Assembly: GCA_020350865.1 (NCBI GenBank)
Contig: CP070726.1
Coordinates: 1,689,044 to 1,695,587 of the forward strand
DNA length: 6,544 bases
Direction of reading: 5' to 3'
Source: Thermoplasmata archaeon
GTDB taxonomy: Archaea; Thermoplasmatota; Thermoplasmata; GCA-020350865
This document shows positions 1-5,997 of this stretch, piece by piece. The position numbers were made by a program, and so were the translations under genes. Every line of letters starts with the position of its first letter. The stretch's first letter is position 1. A model generated the notes under the pieces. The model did no database searches. It saw nothing but the letters and a program-made list of their open reading frames with translations, and was not told the origin of the DNA.

Positions 1-1542
1 CCGGGTGTGCATGACATCTCCTTTTCGGTGATGGATGAGGACGAGGTTTGGTCGGATCCTGCACTCTACAGCCTGCGCATCAACCAGATTCCAAAGGCCC
101 ATTTAACCCCTCCATTTCCTTCCATGACAAACGAAGGTACCAGCCTCGCTTTCCAGGGTTACGGCACAGATGACGGATTTATAGTCGCCTACAACTGGAG
201 CTCTGATATCAACGGAGGCCTCAGCGGGGATGCCAATTTCGTCACCTCCGGCCTTTCCGTGGGTATTCACGAGATCTCCTTTGCGGTAATGGATAATGAC
301 GGTGCATGGTCCGAAGAGGTGAGCTTCTTTGTGAAGGTCAACCAGATACCAAAGGCTTACATGGACCCCATCGCCCCGAACCCAGCAAACAAAGGCGACA
401 TGATCTCCTTTTCAGGCCGCGGAACCGACGATGGTGAGGTGAGGGGTTACGAATGGACCTCCAGCATCGACGACCTGCTGAGCAGTCAGGCATCCTTCTC
501 CACATCCCAGATTTCTGTGGGGGACCATACCATCCGCTTCAGGGTGAAGGATGATAACGGTGTATGGTCCGATTATGTTGAATCAGGCTTACAAGTTAAC
601 AGGATACCAACAGCACATATTGATTCCATCACCCCGAACAATCCCAACGAGAACGATGCCATATACTTCGAGGGGCATGGAAGCGATGACGGTGTGATAG
701 AAGCGTACCTTTGGCGGTCCAACATCGATGGGGAATTGAGCCAGGACCCCGAATTCGAAGCCTTGCTTTCAGTTGGTGTCCACACCATTTACCTCAGCGT
801 CATGGACGACATGTCAGTGTGGTCCACCGAGGCGGTGAAAAAGATAGGTGTGAACGGCATCCCCAAGGCTTATATCGATGACATCTCCCCGAACCCGGTA
901 AAGGAGGGAGAGGTGGTCAATCTCGTGGGTCATGGTGAGGACGACGGGGACATCATCGCATACGAATGGACATCGAGCATTGGCGGTACCATTGGAAGCG
1001 AAAGAACCCTCAGCATCTCTTCCCTGTCCATCGGCACACATGCCATTTACTTCAGAGTGGAGGACAACAAGGGAGTGTGGTCCGATTCCGTTTCCGGATC
1101 CATCACGGTGGAGTTAAGAATCAATCAGGTGCCTGCAATCTCCCTGATCTCTCCTAAGAACGGGGACATTATAATAGATAGCGTGGTTATTGAAGTTCTG
1201 GCCAGCGATGCCGATGGAAGCATCAACAGGATAGAGTTCCGGCTGGACGACAACGACTGGGTCAGAATATCGGATTCAAGCGAAGCCTACTACTCGCTGG
1301 ATGTCTCTGATATTTCCGAAGGGGAGCATGTCATCTACGTCAGAGCCTTCGATGGGGAAGAGTATTCTGTTGAGGAATACGTCATCGTGTACGTGGAACC
1401 TGACGAGGGTGGCGGGATATTATCAGGTGAGAGCGGGATTTTCTTCGTGGCCATACTTGCGGTGTTCATCATCATCGTTGTCTGCATCATCCTTTTGTGG
1501 TCCATGGCGGGAAGAGGGAGCTCTCGCAGGGAGTGGCGCTGA
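1..1542 (+). CDS. PKD-like repeat cell-surface protein, C-terminal anchor (5' partial)
   Basis: Probable extracellular adhesive or structural protein held in the membrane by its C-terminus. The reading frame is open to base 1, and the first codons (PGVHDISF) match the end of a repeat unit (SVGIHEISF, SVGDHTIRF), so the real start lies upstream; the Met at base 7 is internal. Four near-identical repeats follow, beginning at bases 82, 340, 598 and 853. Each has an N-x-IP-x-A opening, a GxGxDDGxIxAYxWxS core and an SVGxHxIxFxVxDxxGxWS close, as in PKD-like domains. From base 1123 comes a different Ig-like domain (SPKNGD, ASDADGSI, RAFDGEEYS). A GGG linker, a hydrophobic segment (bases about 1435-1506) and a basic tail (RREWR) end the protein, the usual archaeal C-terminal anchor. 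One N-glycosylation sequon, NWS, is visible at base 193. The class is clear, but the ligand or role cannot be told. Confidence 0.9.
   Translation, partial: PGVHDISFSVMDEDEVWSDPALYSLRINQIPKAHLTPPFPSMTNEGTSLAFQGYGTDDGFIVAYNWSSDINGGLSGDANFVTSGLSVGIHEISFAVMDNDGAWSEEVSFFVKVNQIPKAYMDPIAPNPANKGDMISFSGRGTDDGEVRGYEWTSSIDDLLSSQASFSTSQISVGDHTIRFRVKDDNGVWSDYVESGLQVNRIPTAHIDSITPNNPNENDAIYFEGHGSDDGVIEAYLWRSNIDGELSQDPEFEALLSVGVHTIYLSVMDDMSVWSTEAVKKIGVNGIPKAYIDDISPNPVKEGEVVNLVGHGEDDGDIIAYEWTSSIGGTIGSERTLSISSLSIGTHAIYFRVEDNKGVWSDSVSGSITVELRINQVPAISLISPKNGDIIIDSVVIEVLASDADGSINRIEFRLDDNDWVRISDSSEAYYSLDVSDISEGEHVIYVRAFDGEEYSVEEYVIVYVEPDEGGGILSGESGIFFVAILAVFIIIVVCIILLWSMAGRGSSRREWR
82..1122 (+). repeat. Four tandem PKD-like repeat units, about 86 codons each
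   Basis: The in-frame repeat opening Asn-x-Ile-Pro recurs at bases 82, 340, 598 and 853, with the related NQVP at 1123. The unit lengths are therefore 258, 258, 255 and 270 bases. The last unit is lengthened where it joins the Ig-like domain (extra residues around VELRINQ). Similarity is strong at the protein level and patchy in DNA, with stretches such as the DDG and WSSxI codons re-used. This suggests old duplication held by selection rather than recent expansion. Confidence 0.85.
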
Positions 1543-1589
1543 TCGAAACCAAAGCCAATGTGAACTTCCTCCATGCAGTTAAGAAATAG

Positions 1590-1597
1590 TTATATAT
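1590..1597 (+). promoter_or_regulatory. TATA-like box for the nucleotide-sugar dehydrogenase gene
   Basis: The stretch TTATATAT lies in the 83-base gap after the surface protein gene. Archaeal transcription usually starts about 25 nt downstream of the box centre, here near base 1620, which leaves a leader of only a few bases before the ATG at 1626. A GGAGA at 1616-1620 could act as a ribosome binding site if transcription starts slightly earlier. This is read from sequence alone. Confidence 0.55.
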
Positions 1598-1625
1598 CAA
1601 AATCGATTTATGACCGGAGATTCAA

Positions 1626-2954
1626 ATGGAGGATATGAAGATAACCATGATCGGTATGGGCTATGTGGGCCTCGTCACCGGCGCGGCATTTGCAAAGCAC
1701 GGATTCGACACAACCTGCACCACGAGAACCCAAAAAAAGGCTGATGGATTGAACCAGGGTATTGTACCGTTCTACGAGCCGGGGTTGGATGAACTCGTCA
1801 AGGAGGTCGCGGATGCGGGTCTCTTTCACGGCTCCACCGACAACATATCCTGCGTAAAGAACAGCGATATCACATTCATATGTGTGGGCACACCTTCCCT
1901 GCCCGACGGTTCCATCGATCTAGGTCACGTGGAGAAGGTCTCAGGAGACATAGGTCTCGCCTTGAAAGATATGGATTCATATCATGTCGTGGTGGCGAAG
2001 AGCACCATCATACCCTCCACCACGGATTCCCTGATTCTTCCTATCCTGGAGAAGAATTCCGCAAAGAAGGTGGGTGAGGACTTCGGCCTCGGCATGAATC
2101 CTGAGTTTCTGAGGGAGGGTGCGGCGCTGCACGACAGCCTCCAACCCGACAGAATAGTCATCGGGGGATGGGATCAGAGAAGCCTCGACACCATTTTGAA
2201 AGTGTATAAAGGATTCGACTGCCCAAAGCTCACAACCGATATCAGGACAGCGGAGATGATCAAGTACGGTGCCAATTGCTTACTAGCTACAAAGATCACC
2301 TTCGCCAACGAAATGGCCAACATCTGTGAGTTCTTTGATGTGGATGTTTACGAGATGATGAAGGGCGTTGGCCTGGATTTCAGGATAAACCCGTCCTTTC
2401 TGAACGCCGGGGTGGGATTCGGCGGCTCCTGCTTTCCAAAGGACGTCAACGCCATTACGGCCACTGCCAAGAAGAAGGGCTATGTACCGCGCATTCTGAA
2501 TGCGATTTTGGATGTGAACGAGACACAGCCCTTGCGGGTGGTGGAGCTCGCGGAGAGGAAGGTGGGAAACCTAAACGGCATGCGCATAGCTGTGTTGGGC
2601 CTATCATTCAAACCCGATACGGACGATGTGAGGTACAGCCGGGCCTTGCCCATCATCGAGAGCCTGGTGGAAAAGGGTGCTGTCGTGTCTGCTTACGACC
2701 CAAAGGCAACCGAGAATTTCAAGAGGCTCACCGACAAGTCCGTCACATATGCCGAGTCCGCCAAAGATGCCCTGAGGGATGCCGAGATCTGCATCATTCA
2801 AAGCGACTGGTCGGAATTCAAATCCCTGAAACCCGAGGACTTCAAGGCAGCCATGAAAACTCCTGTAATAATCGACGGCAGAAGGACCTACGATCCCAAT
2901 GTGTTCATCGAGAACGGCATCACATATCTGGGCATCGGATGGAAAAATATTTAA
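1626..2954 (+). CDS. UDP-glucose/GDP-mannose family 6-dehydrogenase
   Basis: Cytosolic enzyme that oxidises C6 of a nucleotide sugar twice to give the uronic acid (UDP-glucose to UDP-glucuronate, or a UDP-HexNAc equivalent), a precursor for surface glycans. At 442 residues it is full length for the family. Visible parts are the Rossmann motif GMGYVGL (residues 10-16), the STIIPSTT loop (126-133), NPEFLREG with Glu160, the central helix with Lys213 and Asn217 (MIKYGAN), the nucleophile Cys269 in GFGGSCFPKD with Asp273, and the C-terminal UDP-binding GLSFKPDTDDVR (325-336). Oddly, the end of the second Rossmann strand reads CTTRTQ (31-36), where relatives have CxDID; the acidic NAD+-ribose residue is lost and an Arg follows. 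The ATG at 1626 fits the GGAGA six bases earlier; Met4 at 1635 is an alternative. In haloarchaea the equivalent enzyme, AglM, feeds N-glycosylation. The exact sugar cannot be told. Confidence 0.93.
   Translation: MEDMKITMIGMGYVGLVTGAAFAKHGFDTTCTTRTQKKADGLNQGIVPFYEPGLDELVKEVADAGLFHGSTDNISCVKNSDITFICVGTPSLPDGSIDLGHVEKVSGDIGLALKDMDSYHVVVAKSTIIPSTTDSLILPILEKNSAKKVGEDFGLGMNPEFLREGAALHDSLQPDRIVIGGWDQRSLDTILKVYKGFDCPKLTTDIRTAEMIKYGANCLLATKITFANEMANICEFFDVDVYEMMKGVGLDFRINPSFLNAGVGFGGSCFPKDVNAITATAKKKGYVPRILNAILDVNETQPLRVVELAERKVGNLNGMRIAVLGLSFKPDTDDVRYSRALPIIESLVEKGAVVSAYDPKATENFKRLTDKSVTYAESAKDALRDAEICIIQSDWSEFKSLKPEDFKAAMKTPVIIDGRRTYDPNVFIENGITYLGIGWKNI
2945..2953 (+). promoter_or_regulatory. TATA-like box for the Trm112-like gene, inside the end of the dehydrogenase gene
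   Basis: AAATATTTA overlaps the last codons and stop (2952-2954) of the dehydrogenase. A start about 25 nt downstream falls near 2975, giving a leader of about 25 nt that contains the Shine-Dalgarno-like GAGGT at 2987-2991, eight bases before the ATG at 3000. The small gene may thus be transcribed on its own, although read-through from upstream is also possible. Confidence 0.45.
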
Positions 2955-2999
2955 GCACGTCTAAGGGTATGTTCACTTCAAGTTGCGAGGTATGATAAC

Positions 3000-3179
3000 A
3001 TGAAAAGGGATCTCATGGATATTCTCGCCTGCCCCACATGCAAGGGGGACCTCACCCTCACTGTGGAGGAAGAGGATGAAAAGGAGATAGTAAAGGGCAA
3101 ACTGACATGTTCGACATGTGTCGTAGATTACCCCATTGAGGAGGGGATACCGAACCTGCTGCCAAAAAACCAGAAATAG
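3000..3179 (+). CDS. Trm112/UPF0434 family small zinc protein
   Basis: A 59-residue protein starting MKRDLMDILACPTCKG. It carries the family pattern in full: an N-terminal helix running into CPTC (Cys11, Cys14), a charged hairpin, LTCSTC (Cys37, Cys40), then YPIEEGIPNLLP (residues 44-55), which matches the YPI-x-x-GIP-x-LL end of Trm112 and bacterial YcaR-type proteins. The four Cys probably bind one zinc. In eukaryotes and haloarchaea, Trm112 is the small partner that stabilises several SAM-dependent methyltransferases acting on tRNA, rRNA and release factor. No methyltransferase lies in this window, so a partner would be encoded elsewhere. The start is supported by GAGGT eight bases upstream. 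A stand-alone metal-binding protein of the YcaR kind is the alternative. Confidence 0.88.
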   Translation: MKRDLMDILACPTCKGDLTLTVEEEDEKEIVKGKLTCSTCVVDYPIEEGIPNLLPKNQK

Positions 3180-3228
3180 GCGAAAAACGCCCTTTTAACC
3201 GCTTTTTTCGCCATATTTAGGGTTTTTT
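3179..3228 (+). terminator. Hairpin and oligo-T terminator after the Trm112-like gene
   Basis: GGCGAAAAA (3179-3187) and TTTTTCGCC (3204-3212) form a perfect 9-bp inverted repeat around a 16-base loop. The first base of the hairpin is the last base of the stop codon. T6 runs lie at 3203-3208 and 3223-3228. Archaeal termination depends mainly on oligo-T, so both runs are good candidates; the hairpin may be additional or may protect the transcript 3' end. Confidence 0.6.
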
Positions 3229-3239
3229 GCAATAAGGAA

Positions 3240-3249
3240 CTTTTAAATA
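3240..3249 (+). promoter_or_regulatory. TATA-like box for the glycosyltransferase gene
   Basis: CTTTTAAATA follows the second T-run. A start about 26 nt downstream falls near 3271. That is after the in-frame TTG at 3262 and about 12 bases before the ATG at 3283, so it supports the ATG as the start and a short leader without a clear Shine-Dalgarno site. Confidence 0.55.
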
Positions 3250-3282
3250 GAAGGTAATGTATTGAGAATTGGGTTGGGAACA

Positions 3283-3984
3283 ATGCCTCAAAACCAAGTC
3301 TCCGTGATTTTACCTGCCTTAGACGAAGAGCTCACCATAGGCAAGGTAATTGATGGAATACCCATCAAACAGATAAATAAGAGAGGGTATGGCGTCGATA
3401 TCATGGTGGTGGATGGGCACAGCAAGGACAACACCCAGGAAATAGCCCGAATGAAGGGAGCGAGATTGATTCTTCAAGAGGGAAAAGGCAAGGGCCTTGG
3501 TGTGAAGGCGGCGTTTGAGGCCTCTGAAGGCAAGTACATCTTCATGATGGACTCGGATGACACCTATCCTGCCATTAGGATCCTGGATATGCTGTCCCTC
3601 CTGGAAAATGAAGAATACGATGTCGTCCTCGGCTCAAGGCTCGCCGGCGAAATCATGCCCGGCGCAATGAGCAAATTGAACTACATGGGCAACAGGGTTC
3701 TAACAAGGACGGCCAACATGTTGTTTCCCAATGGCCGGAGGATTACAGATCTGTGCACTGGCATGTGGGGTTTCAGGGACGAGGTGGTGAGAAAGCTCGC
3801 CCTTGAAGCAAGACATTTCGATATCGAGGCAGAGATGTACGCCAAATGTGTGAAGATGGGCTATAATATCGGAGAGGTACCCATTGAATACAGAAAGCGC
3901 ATAACGCCCTCAAAGCTCAGCTCCATGAAGCACGGTGTCTCCATCGCAAGGCGACTGCTCAGGGAAAGGTGGAGCAGGGAATAG
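3283..3984 (+). CDS. Family 2 glycosyltransferase, dolichyl-phosphate sugar synthase/AglJ type
   Basis: Probably moves a sugar from a nucleotide donor to a polyprenyl (dolichyl) phosphate on the cytosolic face of the membrane, the first step or donor step of archaeal N-glycosylation. The 233 residues form a single GT-A domain. It opens with VSVILPALDEELTIG (residues 6-20), then VVDGHSKDNT (42-51), a G-rich GKGKGLG loop (67-73), and the metal/donor motif MDSDDTYP (89-96) with Asp90 and Asp92. Next are VLGSRL (115-120), DLCTGMWGF (156-164), which fits the acceptor loop of DPM1-like enzymes, and EVPIEYRKR (198-206). No membrane segment is seen, and the C-terminus is basic (RRLLRERW). I start at the ATG; an in-frame TTG at 3262 would add seven residues but lies before the predicted transcription start. 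The donor sugar is unknown; the upstream uronic acid synthesis gene makes a glycan role likely. Confidence 0.88.
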   Translation: MPQNQVSVILPALDEELTIGKVIDGIPIKQINKRGYGVDIMVVDGHSKDNTQEIARMKGARLILQEGKGKGLGVKAAFEASEGKYIFMMDSDDTYPAIRILDMLSLLENEEYDVVLGSRLAGEIMPGAMSKLNYMGNRVLTRTANMLFPNGRRITDLCTGMWGFRDEVVRKLALEARHFDIEAEMYAKCVKMGYNIGEVPIEYRKRITPSKLSSMKHGVSIARRLLRERWSRE

Positions 3985-4067
3985 GTATCGGATTCCAGTT
4001 GAAGGCGAATGGAGCTATACTCGGATGGGAACGCAAAGAGCCGGATAATGTGTCCTATCTGCGATTA

Positions 4068-4094
4068 TCTCGATTTCTCCGAGAAAATTTTGTT
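4068..4094. terminator. Candidate terminator between convergent genes
   Basis: The 136-base gap between the glycosyltransferase stop and the zinc-ribbon gene stop holds TCTCG (4068-4072) and CGAGA (4080-4084), a 5-bp hairpin, followed by AAAATTTT (4084-4091) and TGTTGTT. The self-complementary A4T4 gives a short T-run on both strands, so the site could serve both directions. The stem is short; I see nothing else in this gap. Confidence 0.35.
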
Positions 4095-4120
4095 GTTATA
4101 ATCCTATCCCAGGGCGCAGA

Positions 4121-4690
4121 TCAGACATACATTTCACAATTCTCGCAGAACAGTCTTTGTGCCTCCCACCGATATTTCAAGGGGTGCCCGCATCTCGGAC
4201 ATATGCTCTGCTGGGGTGGAGAGGGAGCCGGGTACGATGGAGTCCGTCCACCGTGATAGGTCATGATCATGGGGATGACCTCTTCCCTGGCGAACTTTCT
4301 GGAATATATGTGGAGGATTAGGCCTGCCAGGGCTCCTATTAAACTAAACACAAAAAGAAAGGCTACCACTAAAAGCCAACCCATGGTTCCCGCGTTTGTC
4401 GCATGAAGTATTTCTATACTTCCATCAGGTTTTGGTTTCAAATAGATATCGGCTGCGACCATGTCGTCCTTGCTCACAGTGATCTTCCCTTTCTGGTAAT
4501 CCAACTTTGTTTTCCAGCCCCTGTAGCGGAACAGGTAATCCAGTTGGGGGACCAGAAGATTCACCTGACCTTGGGGAAGCTCGCCTCCCTTAACCTTGCG
4601 GATTGCGAAATAGGCTAAAATGATCAGGCACACGACCACGACGATAACGAAGCTTATGCACCACATGTCTGTTGCCGACAGTCCGTTCAT
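4121..4690 (-). CDS. Membrane protein with C-terminal zinc ribbon, unknown function
   Basis: 189 residues, not assignable to a named family by eye. A hydrophobic segment at residues 10-30 is followed by a soluble stretch (about 35-100) with alternating strand-like segments (YRGWKTKLDYQKGKITVSKD, VAADIYLKPKPDGSIEILHA). A second hydrophobic segment lies at 103-128, then a basic turn (YSRKFAREE), a Pro-rich linker (PSYPAPSPP), and a zinc ribbon with Cys164, Cys167, Cys182 and Cys185. The ribbon has the CPRCGxPLKY...FCENCEMYV form common at the C-termini of Thermoplasmatota membrane proteins. With two membrane passes, the ribbon and the N-terminus should lie on the same side, probably the cytosol, and the 35-100 region outside, though the reverse is possible. 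The start ATG overlaps the stop of the upstream gene (ATGA), so the two are almost certainly translated together. Confidence 0.85.
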   Translation of the reverse strand: MNGLSATDMWCISFVIVVVVCLIILAYFAIRKVKGGELPQGQVNLLVPQLDYLFRYRGWKTKLDYQKGKITVSKDDMVAADIYLKPKPDGSIEILHATNAGTMGWLLVVAFLFVFSLIGALAGLILHIYSRKFAREEVIPMIMTYHGGRTPSYPAPSPPQQSICPRCGHPLKYRWEAQRLFCENCEMYV

Positions 4691-5226
4691 TGTGTATTCC
4701 CGCCCTCCTTGTTGATTGCGGCCTGCTTTTCGATATATGATGGGGGGACATTTAACTTTAACTGTTCCAGAAATACTTCATAGCATTTGCCAAAGTTGCT
4801 CGGGTGAGTGCGGTATTTTTCCTTCCTGCATCCGATCGTAATGCTCCCGTCCTCCTCGAATCTGACATGAGCTATCTCGTTAAATGCAATAAATATATCG
4901 CGGAAATTGCGGTCCCTGAGAAAGTGAATAAATCCGTGCTTGTAAACCCTCACAGGAGCATAACTCAGATCTAAATATATGAGAGCGAGTAATAGAAAGG
5001 TAATTAAAATCCACACACAATAAGCAAAGACGCTAAACAAGGAAGGGCCACCTCCACGAACGACTACACTATATAAAATGGCCAATGTGGATAGGCCCAA
5101 AAGGTACATTATAACCGCTACCATGAAAACAAAGGCCACAGCCCAGAAGATACGCCAGAAAATATGGGTTGAAGAGCACAGCAGCCTTCCCCTTGACCGT
5201 TTTTTCACCTGGTTCATATATAACAT
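4687..5226 (-). CDS. Membrane protein with PH-like C-terminal domain, unknown function
   Basis: 179 residues, no family recognised with certainty. A basic N-terminus (KKRSRGR) precedes a hydrophobic stretch at residues 22-56, then a short loop (RGGGPS) and a second hydrophobic stretch at 62-86. The rest (about 90-160) is soluble: VRVYKHGFIHFL, then FIAFNEIAHVRFEEDGSITI, then a final helix (CYEVFLEQLKL). This order, a strand with a Gly turn, an F-x-EI-x-x-V segment and a closing helix, resembles membrane-tethered PH-like domains, which is an inference from pattern only. The positive-inside rule puts both N-terminus and PH-like domain in the cytosol. It is the first gene of a pair, with its stop overlapping the next ATG by 4 bases. 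The start at 5226 has no clear Shine-Dalgarno; Met4 at 5217 is an alternative, and a TTATATAT sequence lies between them. Confidence 0.8.
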   Translation of the reverse strand: MLYMNQVKKRSRGRLLCSSTHIFWRIFWAVAFVFMVAVIMYLLGLSTLAILYSVVVRGGGPSLFSVFAYCVWILITFLLLALIYLDLSYAPVRVYKHGFIHFLRDRNFRDIFIAFNEIAHVRFEEDGSITIGCRKEKYRTHPSNFGKCYEVFLEQLKLNVPPSYIEKQAAINKEGGNTQ

Positions 5227-5297
5227 CTGTACGTTATTTACTTGCCAAACCCGCCTCGCCCATGTTCGATTACCAGCTCGAACCCAGTCCTGCTTCC

Positions 5298-5328
5298 ATA
5301 TATCTTCATATAGTACTGGCTTAAATCA
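5298..5328 (-). promoter_or_regulatory. Possible promoter for the membrane protein pair
   Basis: On the - strand this stretch holds several TATA-like elements (ATTTAAGC, then CTATATGA and GATATATGG). A start about 25 nt downstream would leave a leader of roughly 50-70 nt before the ATG at 5226. The 208-base gap 5227-5434 otherwise shows a short inverted repeat (GTTCGA 5264-5269 with TCGAAC 5278-5283) and a T-rich CCATTTTCTTCT on the - strand (5393-5404), which could end the GTPase transcript. No RNA gene is recognisable there. Confidence 0.3.
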
Positions 5329-5434
5329 TTTTGGTGGGAATGCCCCGGGAGCGCCTTCTGGCGGGAACAGGCAACCGTATGGCTGCGATTATAGAAGAAA
5401 ATGGATATCCCTTTAGTTCTTCCCAAAAGACATC

Positions 5435-5995
5435 CTACTTTCTAAAAGAAGGGTCCCTGGCAACTATGTCCGATATTATCTTCTCGCCCAACGACCTGAA
5501 TGCATCCTCAACATTCGCACCTGTTTTTGCGCTTGCAGTGAAAAATGGAGAATCGTAGTTCGAGGCCATACTATCCAACTCGGACTTTCCAAATTCAAGC
5601 TCATCGGTAAGATCGCTTTTGTTGCCGATGAAGACAATGGGTATGACCCGCCTTACGCTGTACACGGAATCTATCCAGTTATCCAAATGGTCCAGTGTTA
5701 TTCTTCTTGTGAGGTCCGACACCAGTATCGCCCCGTCCGCACCCTGCAGATACGTGGGATGCAAAAGTTTTCTAGTGCTGTACTGCCCCATGATATCCCA
5801 TATAATAAATGTGATTTCAAAGTCGTCCTTAATCCCCGGCTTCTTTATGACGATATCCTTTTTGGAGGTCCTTGTGCCTATCGTCATTACGTATTTCTCG
5901 TCGAACTCGTTCTTCACGTATCTTCGAATAAGACTGGTCTTGCCTACAAAGTAGTCTCCCAGGAGACATATCTTGAACTTCATGGGTATGCCCAT
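5435..5995 (-). CDS. Ras/Rab-like small GTPase
   Basis: A single-domain GTPase of 186 residues with every GTP-binding motif intact. The P-loop is GDYFVGKTS (residues 13-21), the switch I threonines are in MTIGTRT (37-43), and switch II is WDIMGQ (66-71), which keeps the catalytic-type Gln. The base-recognition motif is NKSD (125-128) and the last is SAK (155-157). It should bind GTP and cycle as a molecular switch; no zinc, membrane or prenylation (C-terminal Cys) motif is present, so any membrane contact would be through partners. An ATG at 6013 would add six residues (MEVEDY), but those codons are themselves a strong Shine-Dalgarno run (GGAGGTGGAGG) five bases before the ATG at 5995, so I prefer 5995; Met at 5983 is also possible. 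The two membrane proteins follow on the same strand after 208 bases. Effectors and exchange factors are unknown. Confidence 0.9.
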   Translation of the reverse strand: MGIPMKFKICLLGDYFVGKTSLIRRYVKNEFDEKYVMTIGTRTSKKDIVIKKPGIKDDFEITFIIWDIMGQYSTRKLLHPTYLQGADGAILVSDLTRRITLDHLDNWIDSVYSVRRVIPIVFIGNKSDLTDELEFGKSELDSMASNYDSPFFTASAKTGANVEDAFRSLGEKIISDIVARDPSFRK

Positions 5996-5997
5996 GT

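Noticed and set aside
814..1041. Open frames antisense to, or in other frames of, the PKD-like repeats
   Set aside because: They mirror the repeat gene's codon bias and have no start signals or domain features; the repeat frame is clearly the coding one.
1731..1739. Frameshift at the A7 run as the cause of the unusual CTTRTQKK in the dehydrogenase
   Set aside because: The spacing from GxGYVGL to the L-N-x-G turn is exactly as in relatives, and the Thr-Arg residues lie before the A-run, so no indel is needed.
3262..3282. Upstream in-frame TTG start for the glycosyltransferase
   Set aside because: The TATA-like box at 3240-3249 predicts transcription starting near 3271, after this TTG, and the ATG at 3283 gives the usual short N-terminus before the first strand.
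5264..5283. GTTCGA...TCGAAC as a tRNA T-arm
   Set aside because: No acceptor stem, anticodon arm or CCA-side pairing can be built around it on either strand; it is just a 6-bp inverted repeat.
5238..5426. 62-codon open frame on the - strand as a gene
   Set aside because: No recognisable motif, no Shine-Dalgarno at its ATG, and a composition unlike the neighbouring proteins. Kept only as an observation on the gap.
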